Below are positions 25,201 through 32,000 of a DNA stretch of 64,000 nucleotides, in pieces. Under the pieces are notes generated by a model. The model was not told the DNA's origin, searched no databases, and was given only the letters and a program-made list of their open reading frames with translations. The DNA lies in contig OU612071.1 in the NCBI GenBank assembly GCA_914767715.1, positions 9,159,493-9,223,492 on the forward strand, in the 5' to 3' direction. Source of the stretch: Membranipora membranacea. Its lineage: Eukaryota; Bryozoa; Gymnolaemata; Cheilostomatida; Membraniporidae. How positions within the stretch are numbered: the first letter of the stretch is position 1; each line of letters starts with the position of its first letter. The translations under genes and the position numbers were made by a program.

Positions 25201-28200
25201 GAAAGTGCTTCCAACAGAATCATCAATGAGGCGCCAAACAAAAAGTTCTCCTTACCCTAGCCATTGTTATTTCAGCATGTGGGATGGTGAAAGTATTCGA
25301 GATAAACACGAGTATATCAAACAGCCAAGTCTGGCGCTCAAGGGCTACATGCAGTACAGCCTCAGTAAATTTGATGTCAGAGGTAGGATGCAGATCAGTC
25401 ATTGTAAGGTTTGATTTAATTTTAAAACATTTAAGATTTTGTATTTTCAATTTCCAATGATATTTGACGACAAATCACAGGTTTTTTTTAACACAAAGTT
25501 TCCATTATAACTTATTCTGTACCAAAAAATAACCTCAGCTCTGTGTTACGCGTAGGAAACTATGGGTCAGAAATAATTTATTTTATTTATTTATTTATTG
25601 AGGTTTTCCAAAAGTTTATAATCATGGTAAATTAAAAATAACTTGTTGACCTTGCAAACTAACTTGATAAAAACAAATAAGTGCAGGATGGTACATATTA
25701 CACAGTAAGTAGGATAATGAAAGCATGGTATGCATAAAGTACGTGAATAAAAAGAAAAAATACGAAAATAAGCTAATAATTACCTACTACTTTCTAATAG
25801 TCATGTCAGAATGTGTCATCGCATCAAATTGCTACCTAATCTTCTTATTAGATGATGAGTTTGTTGATAAAGAAGATGAAAAATATATAGAGACCATCAT
25901 TTTATCTGTGCTTAGCCCACTAATCCTGCTCTTGATGAGGCTGAGCACAGACAAAAATGATGGTCTCTGTTTATTGATTCTAATCATTGCCATTCCCAAA
26001 AAGTACCAAATTTATCCATTTCACAGGATTTGTGAGGAACTATATTTGTCTGTGGTGTAAGATGCCTGTGTGGAAAGTAGGAGTTGTCTTAACAACATCA
26101 ATGTCGGGAAAACTCCGAAATGTATAACAGATAATTAGGTTTATGTCCTCCTGATGAAAACAGAGAGGGACAAAAATCCTGTTGCCCTGACTTATTACTT
26201 CTGTTGTAGACTGGGAACCTGAGAGTATGCCTTTTAACAATGGTACATCAATGTTTGGTGAGGAGGTGCGGTATTGCTACTACCGTGATTTCAGACATCC
26301 TCCAGAATCTGAGGCTAAATACCAGCACACTAAGGAATACTGGCATATATTAGCAGCGAAGTTAGGTAATTTAAACAAGAAATGATACTAATAAATCGGT
26401 CACGTGATGAATATAGATCTGATTTTATCTGTGACGAAAAAGCTGTTAATGACATGTGTTAAGTATCCCATAATGCATTTCACTGGAGGTTTTTTTAGTT
26501 ATTTTAATGACATCAACTTTCATCTTAACAATGTTTGACCTGTATAACTTCGGGTATTCCAGGCCATCCCTGCTGTGGAGGATTGCTGCTTTAATGTCAT
26601 GTCATTTTTTTGAAAGCAACAGGGAAGACAAGATTGCAAATTCTATGCATCAGTTTCAATCGCAGTAAAGCAGTTGTGAAGTCTTGTGTGAATGTGAGTC
26701 AGAGGGGTCTTTCAATTAGAAGGAGTGATCCTTTACTAAAGCAAGTTATTACTATCACATCGCACAAAATTATCACTCACTTGGTGTTTCAATTAGACAA
26801 ATTTGTTCCCAGATCACTCACTCGCAAGGTTTTTGTTCCATCAATGAATTAGCAATCTGAGAGCGAGACCCCTAGCAGGTCTCACTCACTCAGTGAGTGA
26901 CTGAGCGATCAGATTGCGATTTTGGATGTTTCTGATTGAAAGACCCCCCTGAATAATCTGCTGATGGCTTTCGACTATCACGATAAACACAGATCATGTT
27001 ACCTTCTCAGTAAACAGCTTATGCCACCATGATCGTTTCCCTTATTTTCAGCGTTTGTGGTTTGTTTCGAGCAAGCTATGATTTTGATCACCAGTTTATT
27101 CACTCTACTGATTCCAATGAGGAGTAAAAACACAGAGGCGCAGAGGCAGAGAGCTAAATTCCTGGCTGGAGAAAATATACATGACCTTGAAAAAGAGAGG
27201 TCAGTAAATCAGGCCCGTAGCCCCTAGAATGCTGAATAGAGTGGCATAAAAATTTATAATTAAATTTATATCATTAAAACACTTTGAAGGCTGGGGACTG
27301 AGGAGGTGCTTATGATACCCGACCTGGTGGTTCTCCTCCCCTACCATTTTTCCTAAACTATGGCCATCTCAAATTAACCTTTCTGCTGGATGCTTCTAGG
27401 CTAAACTTTTTAATCAAACAGAATACCTTTGCAGCAAAACCGTAGACTGCAATGTATACAATGCTAGGGAAGTAAATGTTGATGTATTGGGTAGTTTTCT
27501 CCAACCTCGAGGAGAAAATGTATGACTATAGGCTCCTAGGATGCATTGTAGTCTTATTTAGGCATCACACCCTCAGAAAGAGCGATTTAGGACACCTTGC
27601 AGCCCTCTTGATATTAAACAGTGAGAAAGCAGATTAAGTATAGCCTTGTCAGGCGGCACCTTTATTGAGTTGGATGGTACCCCCAAAAACAAACATAAAA
27701 GCCGCGTTGACAAGGCTAGATTAAGTACTCAAACTCTGCCCAGGGTTCTGATATTGGTATTCCTTTATAACCATCTTTCGATAGTGGTAGCTGAATGACA
27801 GTACCGGCAACCTGGAAAGATTGTCAAGCACCTAAAACTAGAATGAGAGGACACAATTATGAGTAGTGAATAGCAGGCATGCTAATTAGCACCATTATTT
27901 TTTGGGGATGTTGAGCTGGCGCAATCAGTTAGCGCACTTGCTATTCACTGCCAGGCCATTGGTGCCACAGGATTTGTGTGTTCTAGTCTCACTGGGAGAG
28001 CTTTCAAGGTTGATCGTTCCAGCCCTAGCACCTTTCGGTTTATACATCTCCCTTAAAAAAGGAGAAAAGTAGTTTTGTTTCTTCGTCTGTAGATCACGTC
28101 AGAACTTACACCAGAAGAAGAAAGCTGCTCTGAACAGGCTTTACTTTGATGACGACGATGAGGATGAGGAACTGATGATGGAGCAACAGGCAGCGAGTCA

Positions 28201-28225
28201 ACAGTTTGAGGACTCACCTGTCTAA
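1274..28225 (+). CDS. Anoctamin (TMEM16) family membrane protein, 21 exons, 5' end missing
   Basis: Anoctamins are Ca2+-activated chloride channels or phospholipid scramblases with ten membrane helices. Exons: 1274-1420, 2485-2534, 8321-8464, 9360-9450, 10743-10869, 11338-11442, 12157-12281, 12725-12876, 14389-14498, 15141-15262, 15985-16125, 17011-17154, 17694-17837, 18908-19045, 20139-20264, 20840-20992, 21913-22071, 25276-25382, 26210-26365, 27052-27199, 28093-28225. They total about 2.7 kb, or 900 residues. Exon 1 has the dimerisation-domain signature [15 protein letters not shown]; exon 5 has AAFPLHDG; exon 7 has TM1 ([14 protein letters not shown]); exon 8 has [15 protein letters not shown]. 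Exons 15-16 give TM7 with both Ca2+-site glutamates (EYLEL) and TM8 with glutamate and aspartate (NNVIEIQID). The C-terminus is charged and ends FEDSPV. Phases agree at every junction except exon 17 to 18. Which anoctamin subtype this is cannot be decided by eye. Confidence 0.95.
1463..1755 (+). repeat. tRNA-derived SINE, type I, full copy
   Basis: An A-box-like GTGGCCTGATGGTT lies at 1464 and a B box GGTTCAATTCCC at 1509-1520. A non-tRNA body follows, with the conserved block ATCCCCCTCTGCCTTTTCG and the 3' motif GCAAGGGTAT. The same body recurs at 11843-12085 and, as a 3' fragment, at 14912-14998. It lies in anoctamin intron 1. Confidence 0.75.
2728..2752. repeat. (GT)n microsatellite
   Basis: An uninterrupted run of about twelve GT units, directly visible, in anoctamin intron 2. 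Confidence 0.9.
2920..3574. mobile_element. Foldback element with ~300-bp inverted arms and TTAAGAT duplication
   Basis: The left end CACAGAGTAAGGATAAACAG (2920) is the inverse of the right end CTGTTTATCCTTACTCTGTG (to 3574). Most of the interior pairs too: the 3040-3180 segment containing ATACACCATATTATTGTCAT is repeated inverted at 3270-3390. The flanks 2913-2919 and 3575-3581 are both TTAAGAT, which reads as a 7-bp target duplication. No ORF was found inside. It is a non-autonomous foldback element in anoctamin intron 2, with a LINE immediately downstream. Confidence 0.85.
3586..6836 (+). mobile_element. Non-LTR retrotransposon (LINE), apparently near full-length
   Basis: It consists of a short 5' leader after the foldback element, one long endonuclease plus reverse transcriptase ORF, a short 3' UTR, and a 3' end of tandem AACC units (ACCAACCAACCAACC, about 6818-6834) instead of poly(A). 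Tandem-repeat tails are typical of the L2/CR1/Rex-type groups. The exact 5' boundary and target duplication were not identified. It sits in sense orientation inside the 5.8-kb anoctamin intron 2. Confidence 0.85.
3649..6699 (+). CDS. LINE endonuclease-reverse transcriptase polyprotein, intact ORF
   Basis: A 1016-codon frame without stops. The N-terminus is a basic lead-in ([14 protein letters not shown]). An APE-type endonuclease follows, with [21 protein letters not shown] at residues 311-315 and SDHY at 361-364. The reverse transcriptase has [22 protein letters not shown], the first catalytic Asp in [11 protein letters not shown] (D707), [13 protein letters not shown] and YADD at 792-795. 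A C-terminal GDRLG segment follows. Target-primed reverse transcription would use both domains. All recognised motifs are present, so this copy may be young or still competent. I place it in an L2/Rex1/CR1-like group from memory of related proteins. The true start codon is uncertain because the first ~130 residues are poorly conserved. Antisense frames here are shadows. Confidence 0.9.
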   Translation: MKRWHCSVYITKVVIRVLHQIAIKLKIIMLAVGFQSERLCFHLLSNPSIGLLSPTNIMAQLLQPLFILLLLIFTLIYHPRGVSSLVYADYNSLVDYKNSLNKDIIAAIWKSDYKKLVKNIDPGLLRSRKRGKRAGVRLKHSLGNSKVPLPAIVLTNGQSILKKLDELHGLLYTKRLQNQSQLICITESWLKPDITKDRTELDGYDQFRNDRTLEESGKSQGGGILVYIDRKWSTNNQIIHNYTDKNCELLTVKSRPHWLPREFTSIISVSCYAPFTGNSRLKQDATNTAKCITSHVNQLERKYPNSCILVMGDFNQLKFRLNGYYQTVTKPTRGTKTLDKCYTRIKGAYSQCHQLAHLGSSDHYIMPLVPSYKPLSKLKPTFTTRRTFSDSNVDNLQACLDTTLWDNLTDANDNINQRTETITDYINFCTDLCIPPKEVKKYANKKPWITKRILDMIVEKHDAHKNGNKKLYHKLKKQVSKENKKAREEYSLKIQQHLASDPANAWTDIKKISGLPASNSKSQPDINFQPEELNNFFARFEKQDTQPPQPAYKNLTAPPCIIDEKSVLIQLKRLNSRKGAGPDGLIPRALKLCADQLAPVITDIFNFSLDSQTTPNIWKSAIIKPLPKTDKPNQLKHFRPIALTSCLCKTMERLLKSYIVKNTPLDNHQFAYRAKRSTQDAVLCLITTITSYIDLQAANYARCLFLDFSSAFNTISVSNLLTELQHLDSRVTNWVSSFLTGRTQRTIVNNILSTSITTNTGTPQGSVLSPLLFSVYTNRIRSEQSNITILKYADDTCIVGCISDNNDLSNYFNEINRISGLCKELDLLLNPSKTQEMLFSTKRDKPDSPTLELNGVKIDFCDNVKYLGVLFDNKLRFEDHVNNVVSKANQRMFVIRTFNYQSTKPLACMLFKSFIVSILTYCLPILFTSIYSRDKKAMRKFFKQGDRLGLDIGDLDSVISKRTKNLALQIIQDDEHFLNNFLEKLPSGRYRSLKYRTAWGKDSFLRHLILILQDIF
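7149..7372 (+). repeat. U2-headed SINE, 5'-truncated copy
   Basis: It starts within the head at CTGGCTAAGATCAAAGTGTC and shares the whole body with the complete copy at 29658-29896: GGCAGCTTGCTGCACAC, CCTCACCTCTAGGATGCATT, CCCTCTTTAGGGGCAGCCCA, ending in ATAAACA. A short duplication of AATCAAAGTGTCATGGCCA is present near its start. Confidence 0.7.
7383..7539 (+). repeat. CTTTCAATTA-family MITE, left-truncated
   Basis: It shares TATCACTATCACATCACTCA, GCTCACTCAG and a right end TTGAAAGACCCCCC with copies at 10495, 26700 and 61622. The left terminal inverted repeat is missing; the copy abuts the truncated U2-headed SINE. Confidence 0.6.
8088..8314 (+). repeat. CAGGCCCGTAG-family MITE abutting anoctamin exon 3
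   Basis: The left end is (TA)GGCCCGTAGTTCTAG and the right end is AAACTACGCCCCTG at 8314. Its interior (GTGGCCTA..AAC, AATTGAATA, CAGAATCAGCTC) matches inverted copies at 29998 and 36836. The right end is six bases from exon 3 (8321). TTATAG occurs at both borders (8085-8090 and 8315-8320), and the second is the splice acceptor. Confidence 0.65.
10495..10688. repeat. CTTTCAATTA-family MITE
   Basis: Terminal inverted repeats CAGGGG..GTCTTTCAATTAG and CTAATTGAAAGACCCCTCAG bound about 190 bp containing TATCACTTTCATATCACTCA and GCTCACTCAGAATGAAT. It lies in anoctamin intron 4, 55 bp before exon 5. Confidence 0.7.
11843..12085 (+). repeat. tRNA-derived SINE, type I, diverged copy
   Basis: Diverged A box (GTGTGGTCTAAGGAATAAGG) and B box (TGTTCAATTCTCAG). 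The body shares CAGTCATT..TTGGTAC..GGAACGCC, ATCGATAAAGA and GGCAGGCAAGAGTAT with the copy at 1463. It ends about 70 bp before anoctamin exon 7. Confidence 0.65.
12944..13440 (-). repeat. tRNA-derived SINE, type V, split by a type II SINE
   Basis: The segments at about 12944-13070 (CTCAATACCCTGTGATACC, TTTGTTTCTGGTATCAGTA) and 13318-13440 (GGATGCCCTTCCTGACATCA, CCGTGATCCGCCGGGAATC) are colinear with the uninterrupted copy at 52418-52645. The intervening ~250 bp is a complete type II SINE in the opposite orientation. It is a nested insertion in anoctamin intron 8. Confidence 0.7.
13071..13318 (+). repeat. tRNA-derived SINE, type II, full copy
   Basis: The head is tRNA-like: GGAGGTGGCTCAGTTGGTTA (A box), a GTTGAAGG stem region and B box GGTTCGAATCC at 13135-13145. 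The body has CCCCAGGTGTGCTCCGACC and TTCGCCGCCCATGCC, and the end has TTTTAATCAACC units. Related copies lie at 22278 (+), 35998, 37918 and 45486 (-). The tRNA-like part is not a clean tRNA gene because the body continues without a terminator. Confidence 0.8.
14079..14330 (+). repeat. Dispersed repeat, member of an inverted intronic pair
   Basis: Shares CAGGGACT, GATTGGCTGTCCCTA, TGATTAGGGC and TTCCAGATATGGAA in inverse order with 16511-16768. It lies in anoctamin intron 8; a (GTAT)n tract follows at 14330-14350. Confidence 0.65.
14912..14998 (+). repeat. tRNA-derived SINE, type I, 3' fragment
   Basis: Only the body end is present: CTACTGTGTGCTTGAACGCA, ATCCCCCTCTGCCTCTTCG, AAAGAGTAGTCGG and GCAAGGGTAT, matching 1605-1700. 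The promoter part is absent. Confidence 0.65.
16511..16768 (-). repeat. Inverted partner of the repeat at 14079-14330
   Basis: Reads TTCCATATCTGGAATAGCAT, AAAGCCAATCCCTAGTAGCA, GACAGCCAATCAAAACCATT and GAGTCCCTGTGTTGAGTGTT, the inverse of the 14.1-kb copy. It is in intron 11 of the same gene, so both copies would be in one pre-mRNA. Confidence 0.65.
19384..19757. repeat. MITE with ~40-bp inverted termini enclosing a tRNA-like segment
   Basis: The left end CCCCTTTTTAACTACCC then TATAGGAGTTTAATTT is inverted at the right end as AAACTAAACTCCTATCGGG then TAGCTAAGGGG. The interior repeats TTTCGCTA/GCGAAA motifs. Near its middle is a tRNA-like stretch on the minus strand (19510-19600). No target duplication was convincingly found. 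It lies in anoctamin intron 14. Confidence 0.65.
19510..19600 (-). other. tRNA-like sequence inside a MITE
   Basis: On the minus strand an A box (GTGGTGTAGTGGTCTAAG) and a perfect T-arm (CTGGGTTCGAATCCCAG) are present. The acceptor stem pairs badly: GCTAGCG against CTTGGAC gives about two Watson-Crick and two wobble pairs of seven. I read it as a tRNA-derived pseudogene or domesticated promoter, not a working tRNA. Confidence 0.6.
20385..20545 (-). repeat. tRNA-derived SINE, type III
   Basis: The reverse strand starts GATGTTGAGATGGCGCAGTC then GGTTAGCGG, with TGCCAGGCAATTTGTGCCAC and a degenerate B box GGTTCCAGTCCCACT. The body contains GAGCTATCAAGGTTGATTG. Copies lie at 27906, 37612 and 59727 (+). 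It lies in anoctamin intron 15. Confidence 0.7.
20998..21130 (+). repeat. ~33-bp minisatellite, about four units
   Basis: Units read approximately GAGCACGCATCTGATTGGTT then TGTACAAACTG. The array starts six bases after the donor of anoctamin exon 16. Confidence 0.8.
21351..21684. repeat. Foldback/MITE-like inverted repeat
   Basis: The left arm has GACATTATTGAATGATGTAG, CCCAGGGTCTAGAGG and GAGTATGTTGTCTCCC. The right arm has the inverse: GGGGGAAATAACATACTCTA, GACCCTTCAAGACCCTG and TTACATCATTCAATATTGTC. Arms are about 100 bp with a ~130-bp spacer. It lies in anoctamin intron 16. Confidence 0.7.
22278..22520 (+). repeat. tRNA-derived SINE, type II
   Basis: Same head (GGAGTAGGAGGTGGCTCAG, B box GGGTTCGAATCCTG) and body (CCCCAGGTGTGCTCTGACCC, TTCGCCGCC) as at 13071, ending in AATCAAC units. 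It lies in anoctamin intron 17. Confidence 0.75.
22580..22655. repeat. Imperfect palindrome and repeated CTCTGGTTC motif
   Basis: AACCAGAGTTTAATCACTCA is inverted as TGAGTGATTATACTCTGGTT around AAGATATATTATATCTT. The flanking 22090-22660 region carries several loose copies of AAATTAAAGTCTGGTTC. Confidence 0.6.
22730..23221 (+). repeat. 5' LTR of the gag-only element
   Basis: Begins TGTAACGGCAGGAATGC and ends CTCGGCCGCTACA. It has the same length as the 3' LTR with no difference seen by eye. Possible internal AATAAA at 23166-23171. Confidence 0.92.
23244..23837 (+). CDS. BEL/Pao-type gag-like protein, N-terminal part (DUF1759-like)
   Basis: A 197-codon frame starting 22 bases after the 5' LTR; internal Met at residue 8 is an alternative start. 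The pattern [28 protein letters not shown], then [12 protein letters not shown] and a Y/CRQRLIDW segment is that of the DUF1759 gag-like region of BEL/Pao elements, which forms particles and binds element RNA. It stops at 23837 just after a short internal duplication (CAGTTTCCTTGAACTACA / CAGTTTCCTCAAACTA). The zinc-knuckle part continues in another frame. Whether this reflects a frameshift mutation, programmed frameshifting or two proteins cannot be told from sequence. Confidence 0.8.
   Translation: MDTWLLKMDAPTHRNPCAKKISFIEPATYDGNPETFHKWLTSFCLLIESEISDPIERLLYLERYTTGEAQDAIKGYFIACNSTCYEAAISELKEQFGNPYLLVNCYRQRLIDWEYIQKNDGPALRQFVRFLFTIHMVMEKVHKSILNLDCPFFMLEKIIVKLPWCIRYEWAEKIVEYQEKYGEVNNPVSLNYTVSSN
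23849..24568 (+). CDS. Gag zinc-knuckle protein of the gag-only element
   Basis: 239 codons. Residues ~18-45 are a Gln-Ser-Pro repeat encoded by a 12-bp tandem repeat (TCTCAATCACCA, 23905-23975). Residues ~52-118 hold the BEL-type Cys/His array: CTYC, a His, a Cys-containing MCDNFRGLS, then [17 protein letters not shown] and [13 protein letters not shown]. The C-terminus is Ser/Asn/Gln-rich and reads 16 codons into the 3' LTR before stopping. Zinc knuckles of this kind bind retroelement RNA. The frame may be fused to the upstream gag frame by frameshifting; its own AUG is unproven. Confidence 0.75.
   Translation: MCHPINDILNTLIPTPTPQSQSPPSQSPQFQSPQSQSPQSQSSLDSSDNSECTYCSLESHNIQMCDNFRGLSTKEQRHYITTRGLCFSCLEHGHLSKDCEAPSKCSICHKRHPTSLHRKVPYNQSKKSDTSTVKATLYARSTQTEVKYESPIQPESPIRDKHRNHNSNSQHSNSDQLQNISDRIYAGKQQLYIQTFPPSYDISSLQFPFIHRYYGNHYRALAGSVTAGMHPPVGFMQSY
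24520..25011 (+). repeat. 3' LTR of the gag-only element
   Basis: A 492-bp copy of 22730-23221, followed at once by the ACCAG duplication (25012-25016). Confidence 0.92.
25889..25968. repeat. 80-bp hairpin-forming inverted repeat
   Basis: AGAGACCATCATTTTATCTG followed by TGCTTAGCCCA is mirrored by GAGGCTGAGCACAGAC then AAAAATGATGGTCTCT. The stem is about 30 bp with a ~20-base loop, in anoctamin intron 18. Confidence 0.7.
26700..26951. repeat. CTTTCAATTA-family MITE, long copy
   Basis: Ends CAGAGGGGTCTTTCAATTAG and TGATTGAAAGACCCCCCTG. The interior has TATCACTCACTTGG and nested palindromes GCGAGACCCCTAGCAGGTCT and CACTCACTCAGTGAGTGA. It lies in anoctamin intron 19. Confidence 0.7.
27210..27366 (+). 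repeat. CAGGCCCGTAG-family MITE
   Basis: Left end CAGGCCCGTAGCCCCTAGAA, interior GTGGCATAAAAATTTATAAT and GGTTCTCCTCCCCTACC, right end TCCTAAACTATGGCC. It starts 11 bases after the donor of anoctamin exon 20. Confidence 0.6.
27642..27718. repeat. Short foldback element
   Basis: AGCCTTGTCAGGCGGC is mirrored by GCCGCGTTGACAAGGCT around a 45-base spacer. It resembles the 70-80 bp foldbacks at 46650, 46956 and 48529. Confidence 0.6.
27906..28060 (+). repeat. tRNA-derived SINE, type III, next to the last anoctamin exon
   Basis: GATGTTGAGCTGGCGCAATC then AGTTAGCGCACTTGC, TTCACTGCCAGG, a weak B box TGTTCTAGTCTCACT, body GAGCTTTCAAGGTTGATCG. It ends about 35 bp before the acceptor of exon 21 (28093). 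Confidence 0.7.
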
Positions 28226-29077
28226 CCTCTACTGAACCCTGACCTCTATAGAACCTTGACCTAGTTTCTTTCAAAAATACAAAGCATCAAAAATGACACA
28301 CTTGGGTTAGCTGCATTCACTGGCCATGTCTTTCATAACCTGTTACAGGGAAAACAATTCTTAAAACACAAAAAAGATAATTCCACGTATGTTCAGATTC
28401 TAAACTGAGTTTAGTTCCTGCGATGAACATTTAACAGCGACTGTGGCTGGCTTCCATCTGTAAAATATATTTGACTATGACATCATAATGATATAACCAA
28501 TGCGAGAGCAGGACCAATTCTTAGCAGTCAGGAAATTCTAATCTAGACAATGTGTGGGTTCTGAATGGTTAGGCGCATGTCCAATCCATCCATTCCAACC
28601 AATCAAAGCCAAGACCTTGGGCAGTTCAAACAATATCCAGAACATGCGCCCTTGCTTAGATACGATGTGACATTCTTGGCCATACAATGTTTACTGATTG
28701 TATTGCATACATTATGTGCTACTTCTAGACCTTGACACACATACATACATATATATCCTGTCACCCCATACTGACCGTGTCCTATCAGCAAATCTAATGC
28801 CATATGTGTTTTCTCATTAATTCTATCAAATTAAAGGAAGCTGCGGGCCTCTTCACTTACCACCCTTTATTAACTGGTGTGTACAAGGTTATCAGGCTAT
28901 ATCCTTGTGCATACAGGAGTGTGGCTGTTTTCCACCACACCCTCTCCAGTATATCTGTGGGCCTCTTTCATACCCCCTCATTCGAGAAGTGTTTAATCAA
29001 AGGTGCTCAGGCTCATGTGGGTTTGGTTAGGTCTGTATCTGTACCAGTTGTCAGCATAGGACCCGTAGACCTCAGCG
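28226..29077. other. Intergenic: anoctamin 3' UTR and 5' flank of the ShKT gene
   Basis: Anoctamin ends at 28225 (TAA). No canonical AATAAA was noticed in the next few hundred bases. No further exon, repeat family or RNA gene was recognised before the ATG at 29078. Confidence 0.4.
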
Positions 29078-32000
29078 ATGAAGGAATTAGTGTTTGTAGC
29101 TTTCTTAGCAGTCACTCTGGGTAAGTAAGTCCACCGCTTGACTTATGTCTGTCATTCCAGGGAACTCCAGGACATACATAAAGCCACATACAGAACAACA
29201 CATGAACTGACAACACCACTTTTTGATTGCTCTTTGCTGAGTATGGGAGGCGTGCCAGATGCTCCGATCCAATGTCACAATTTTAGAAAGATTTGACTCA
29301 TTTGAAGATTCTGAATTCATTTCTTTCTTTGTCAGGATGTATATAAAATGTCAGTGGCGGCAGGTCACATAATGTATTATACACAATGTTTTAGGAGTAG
29401 CAGTTGCCTCCCCTGATGGAGAGGAGAATATTGTGAAGAGATCGGTGCTGGCTGGACTTACTATAGCCGGTTCAGTCTTACAAGGACTCGGCGAACTTAT
29501 CAAGGGATTCAACGGCACTGATGAAGTTAAAGATGTAAGCAAACCACAAGAAATTATAAATACACTTTTTTTTTAAATTATAATTGAATTAAAATTATAA
29601 TGGTTGTGTTAAGCAAACTTGGCCCACAATGCATGATTTACCTGCAATTCCTGGTTGCTTCTCGGCTTCTCGCTTCTCGGCCTAATGGCTAAGATCAAAG
29701 TGTCACTGCCAATGGCCGATTAGTGCCAGTTCAGTTTTGGCAGCTCGCTGCACACCCACGATTAGGCGGTCCACCACGGCCTCACCTCTAGGATGCATTC
29801 TAGTTTTCTAGGATGTATCACATTCTCAGTATGAGGATTTAGGGCACCTTGAGTCCCTCTTTAGGGGCAGCCCAATCTTCTGTTTCTTCGCAAACAGCAA
29901 TTCCTGGTTGCAATGGGAATCCCAAAAATTTGGATCGTGGGGTAACTGATGGCCGTCTTTACAGGCATGAATAACAAATATTTCCAGCCTTTATGGTCAG
30001 GCCATAGTTTGGTTAATATGGAAGGGGAGGCAAAAATCCTTGAGGTTGTGAAGTAACATCAGCATGGGTATTGTAAGATCCTTCTGAGTGAGTCCCCAGA
30101 CTCCAAAACGTTTCAATGATATAGTTAGCTAATGGAAGTCCCAAATGAGCTGATTCTGAAATGGAATATTCAATTATAGCATTTTTAGGCCACTATATTT
30201 AGCATTCTAGGGAGGCAGAGCGTCCCTGCCTCTCTAGAACTACGGGCCTGAGCGTATAACGAATGTGTTACCTGACAGCCTTAGTTACCTCATGGTCTAC
30301 AGAGCCAGTAATCACACAAGAGAGTTAGATCAACTTTGCCTGCATAAGGAGCTTCTTGCTGTCTAGTATCTATATCAGTATCAGTATCAAACACAAGTTA
30401 AAAGATTTGGATTCCTCAAATGGTTGAATAATAGTGACACCAATTAATCAATTAGCATGTTCGCTTTTAGGTGTATTTGTGAAAAAAATTGACCACAGGA
30501 AGTTGAATTGATTGATGGAACAATAAAAATAGTGACAAAGTTTAAATTATTGTCGATTGATGAGCTAGTAATGTATGTACCAAATAACATCCAGAAATCT
30601 CCGCACAAAAAACGCTTGAAAAGCTTTTTCCAGTTCTATATGAGATAGTTTAACAATGGCAACATTTATAACATATTGTACAAAATGAGCATGACATTTC
30701 AATGGTATCAAACCTTGGTCTGATAGAGAAATGAAATAAAACCAATACCAATTTAACTCTTGTGTATTATGTATATATAATTATGTTAATATAATGTATA
30801 ATATATAATTATTTATAATATTAATATATATATAATAAATAATATATAATGATGTATTCTATGTTTATTTACAGACTATCATCTATGGCAGAGCCATCAG
30901 AGTCTTCATTCCAAAAGACTCCAACTGTGCTGTAATTACAGATCGGGAATCAGGTACGATAATTTTGTATATCGAGCTTGTAGATTTTATCGGCCCAGTG
31001 CGGCAAAGTGCTGTCCAGCAAAATCATTATAATAAAGATTAAATGTTACAGTATCATATTTAAAATAATAATAGGCTTTAGAATGTTGTGTAAGCATTAA
31101 TTTTCAGTTGAATGTATACAAAATTCAGCACAAAAGCTTTGTTTTCGAACTTTAAAAACAAAAAACAGGAGAGAACTTGGACTTGCTTTGCAAACAATAG
31201 GGAGGTAATTATTGTGCCTCTGTGCTGTAGGGTACTTTTAGTGCAACATGATAGCTAGCATAGAAAATTTCAAGTTTGAAGATGATTGGCGAAGTAGTAC
31301 CCTCCCAACACCACCCCCTAGTCTAAATGCTCAGATGGTCCAATGCGAGTTAGTGGCATTACATTATCAACCACCCATTTCCAACTAGGTGGTTGATAAT
31401 GTAAACCAACTAACTTGCATAGGAGCTGTCTGAGCACTTGAACTACCTGCCCCCCCCCCCCTGATAATTAAATAAGTTTAGACACAATATGCATTATGTA
31501 TTTTTATACACTTTATAACTGTTCAGTGCTTAAGGCCAATGAGAACATTTGTACATCAGGATGAAAAGTTCACTAATAATGGTGATTGCAAAAAAGGTTT
31601 AAAATATTCTACAAAAGTCTGGTCAGGTTTTACAAAAACAAAACTAAAGTAATCGCATTTACATGCAGCTATAAAATAGTGATTGGCTTAGGAGAGCTGT
31701 TCAATTAAATCCTCTTGTTCAACTGCAGGATACAAAAGTCAGAAATGTGCTGCCGACGCGACGACAGCTGCATCTGTAGCCACTGAGGAGTTATTCGGTC
31801 TGCTCATCAAACTCAGATTTGTAGATGGAGATTCTCTACATCACAAACCTATCCCAGCCACGAGACCTCCTGGTAGGTGTAGAGATAGTCTAAGTTCTCA
31901 GACAGCTCTAAAGCCAGTTTGTGGAATTACATTATCAACCTCTAATTTCCACATTGACATGTTTTCTAAGATACTCGTATTGGAGCAGTCTGAGCACTTA

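Noticed and set aside
28804-29124. 106-codon plus-strand frame overlapping the ShKT gene start
   Set aside because: It is in a different frame from the signal-peptide exon, with no homology; chance frame.
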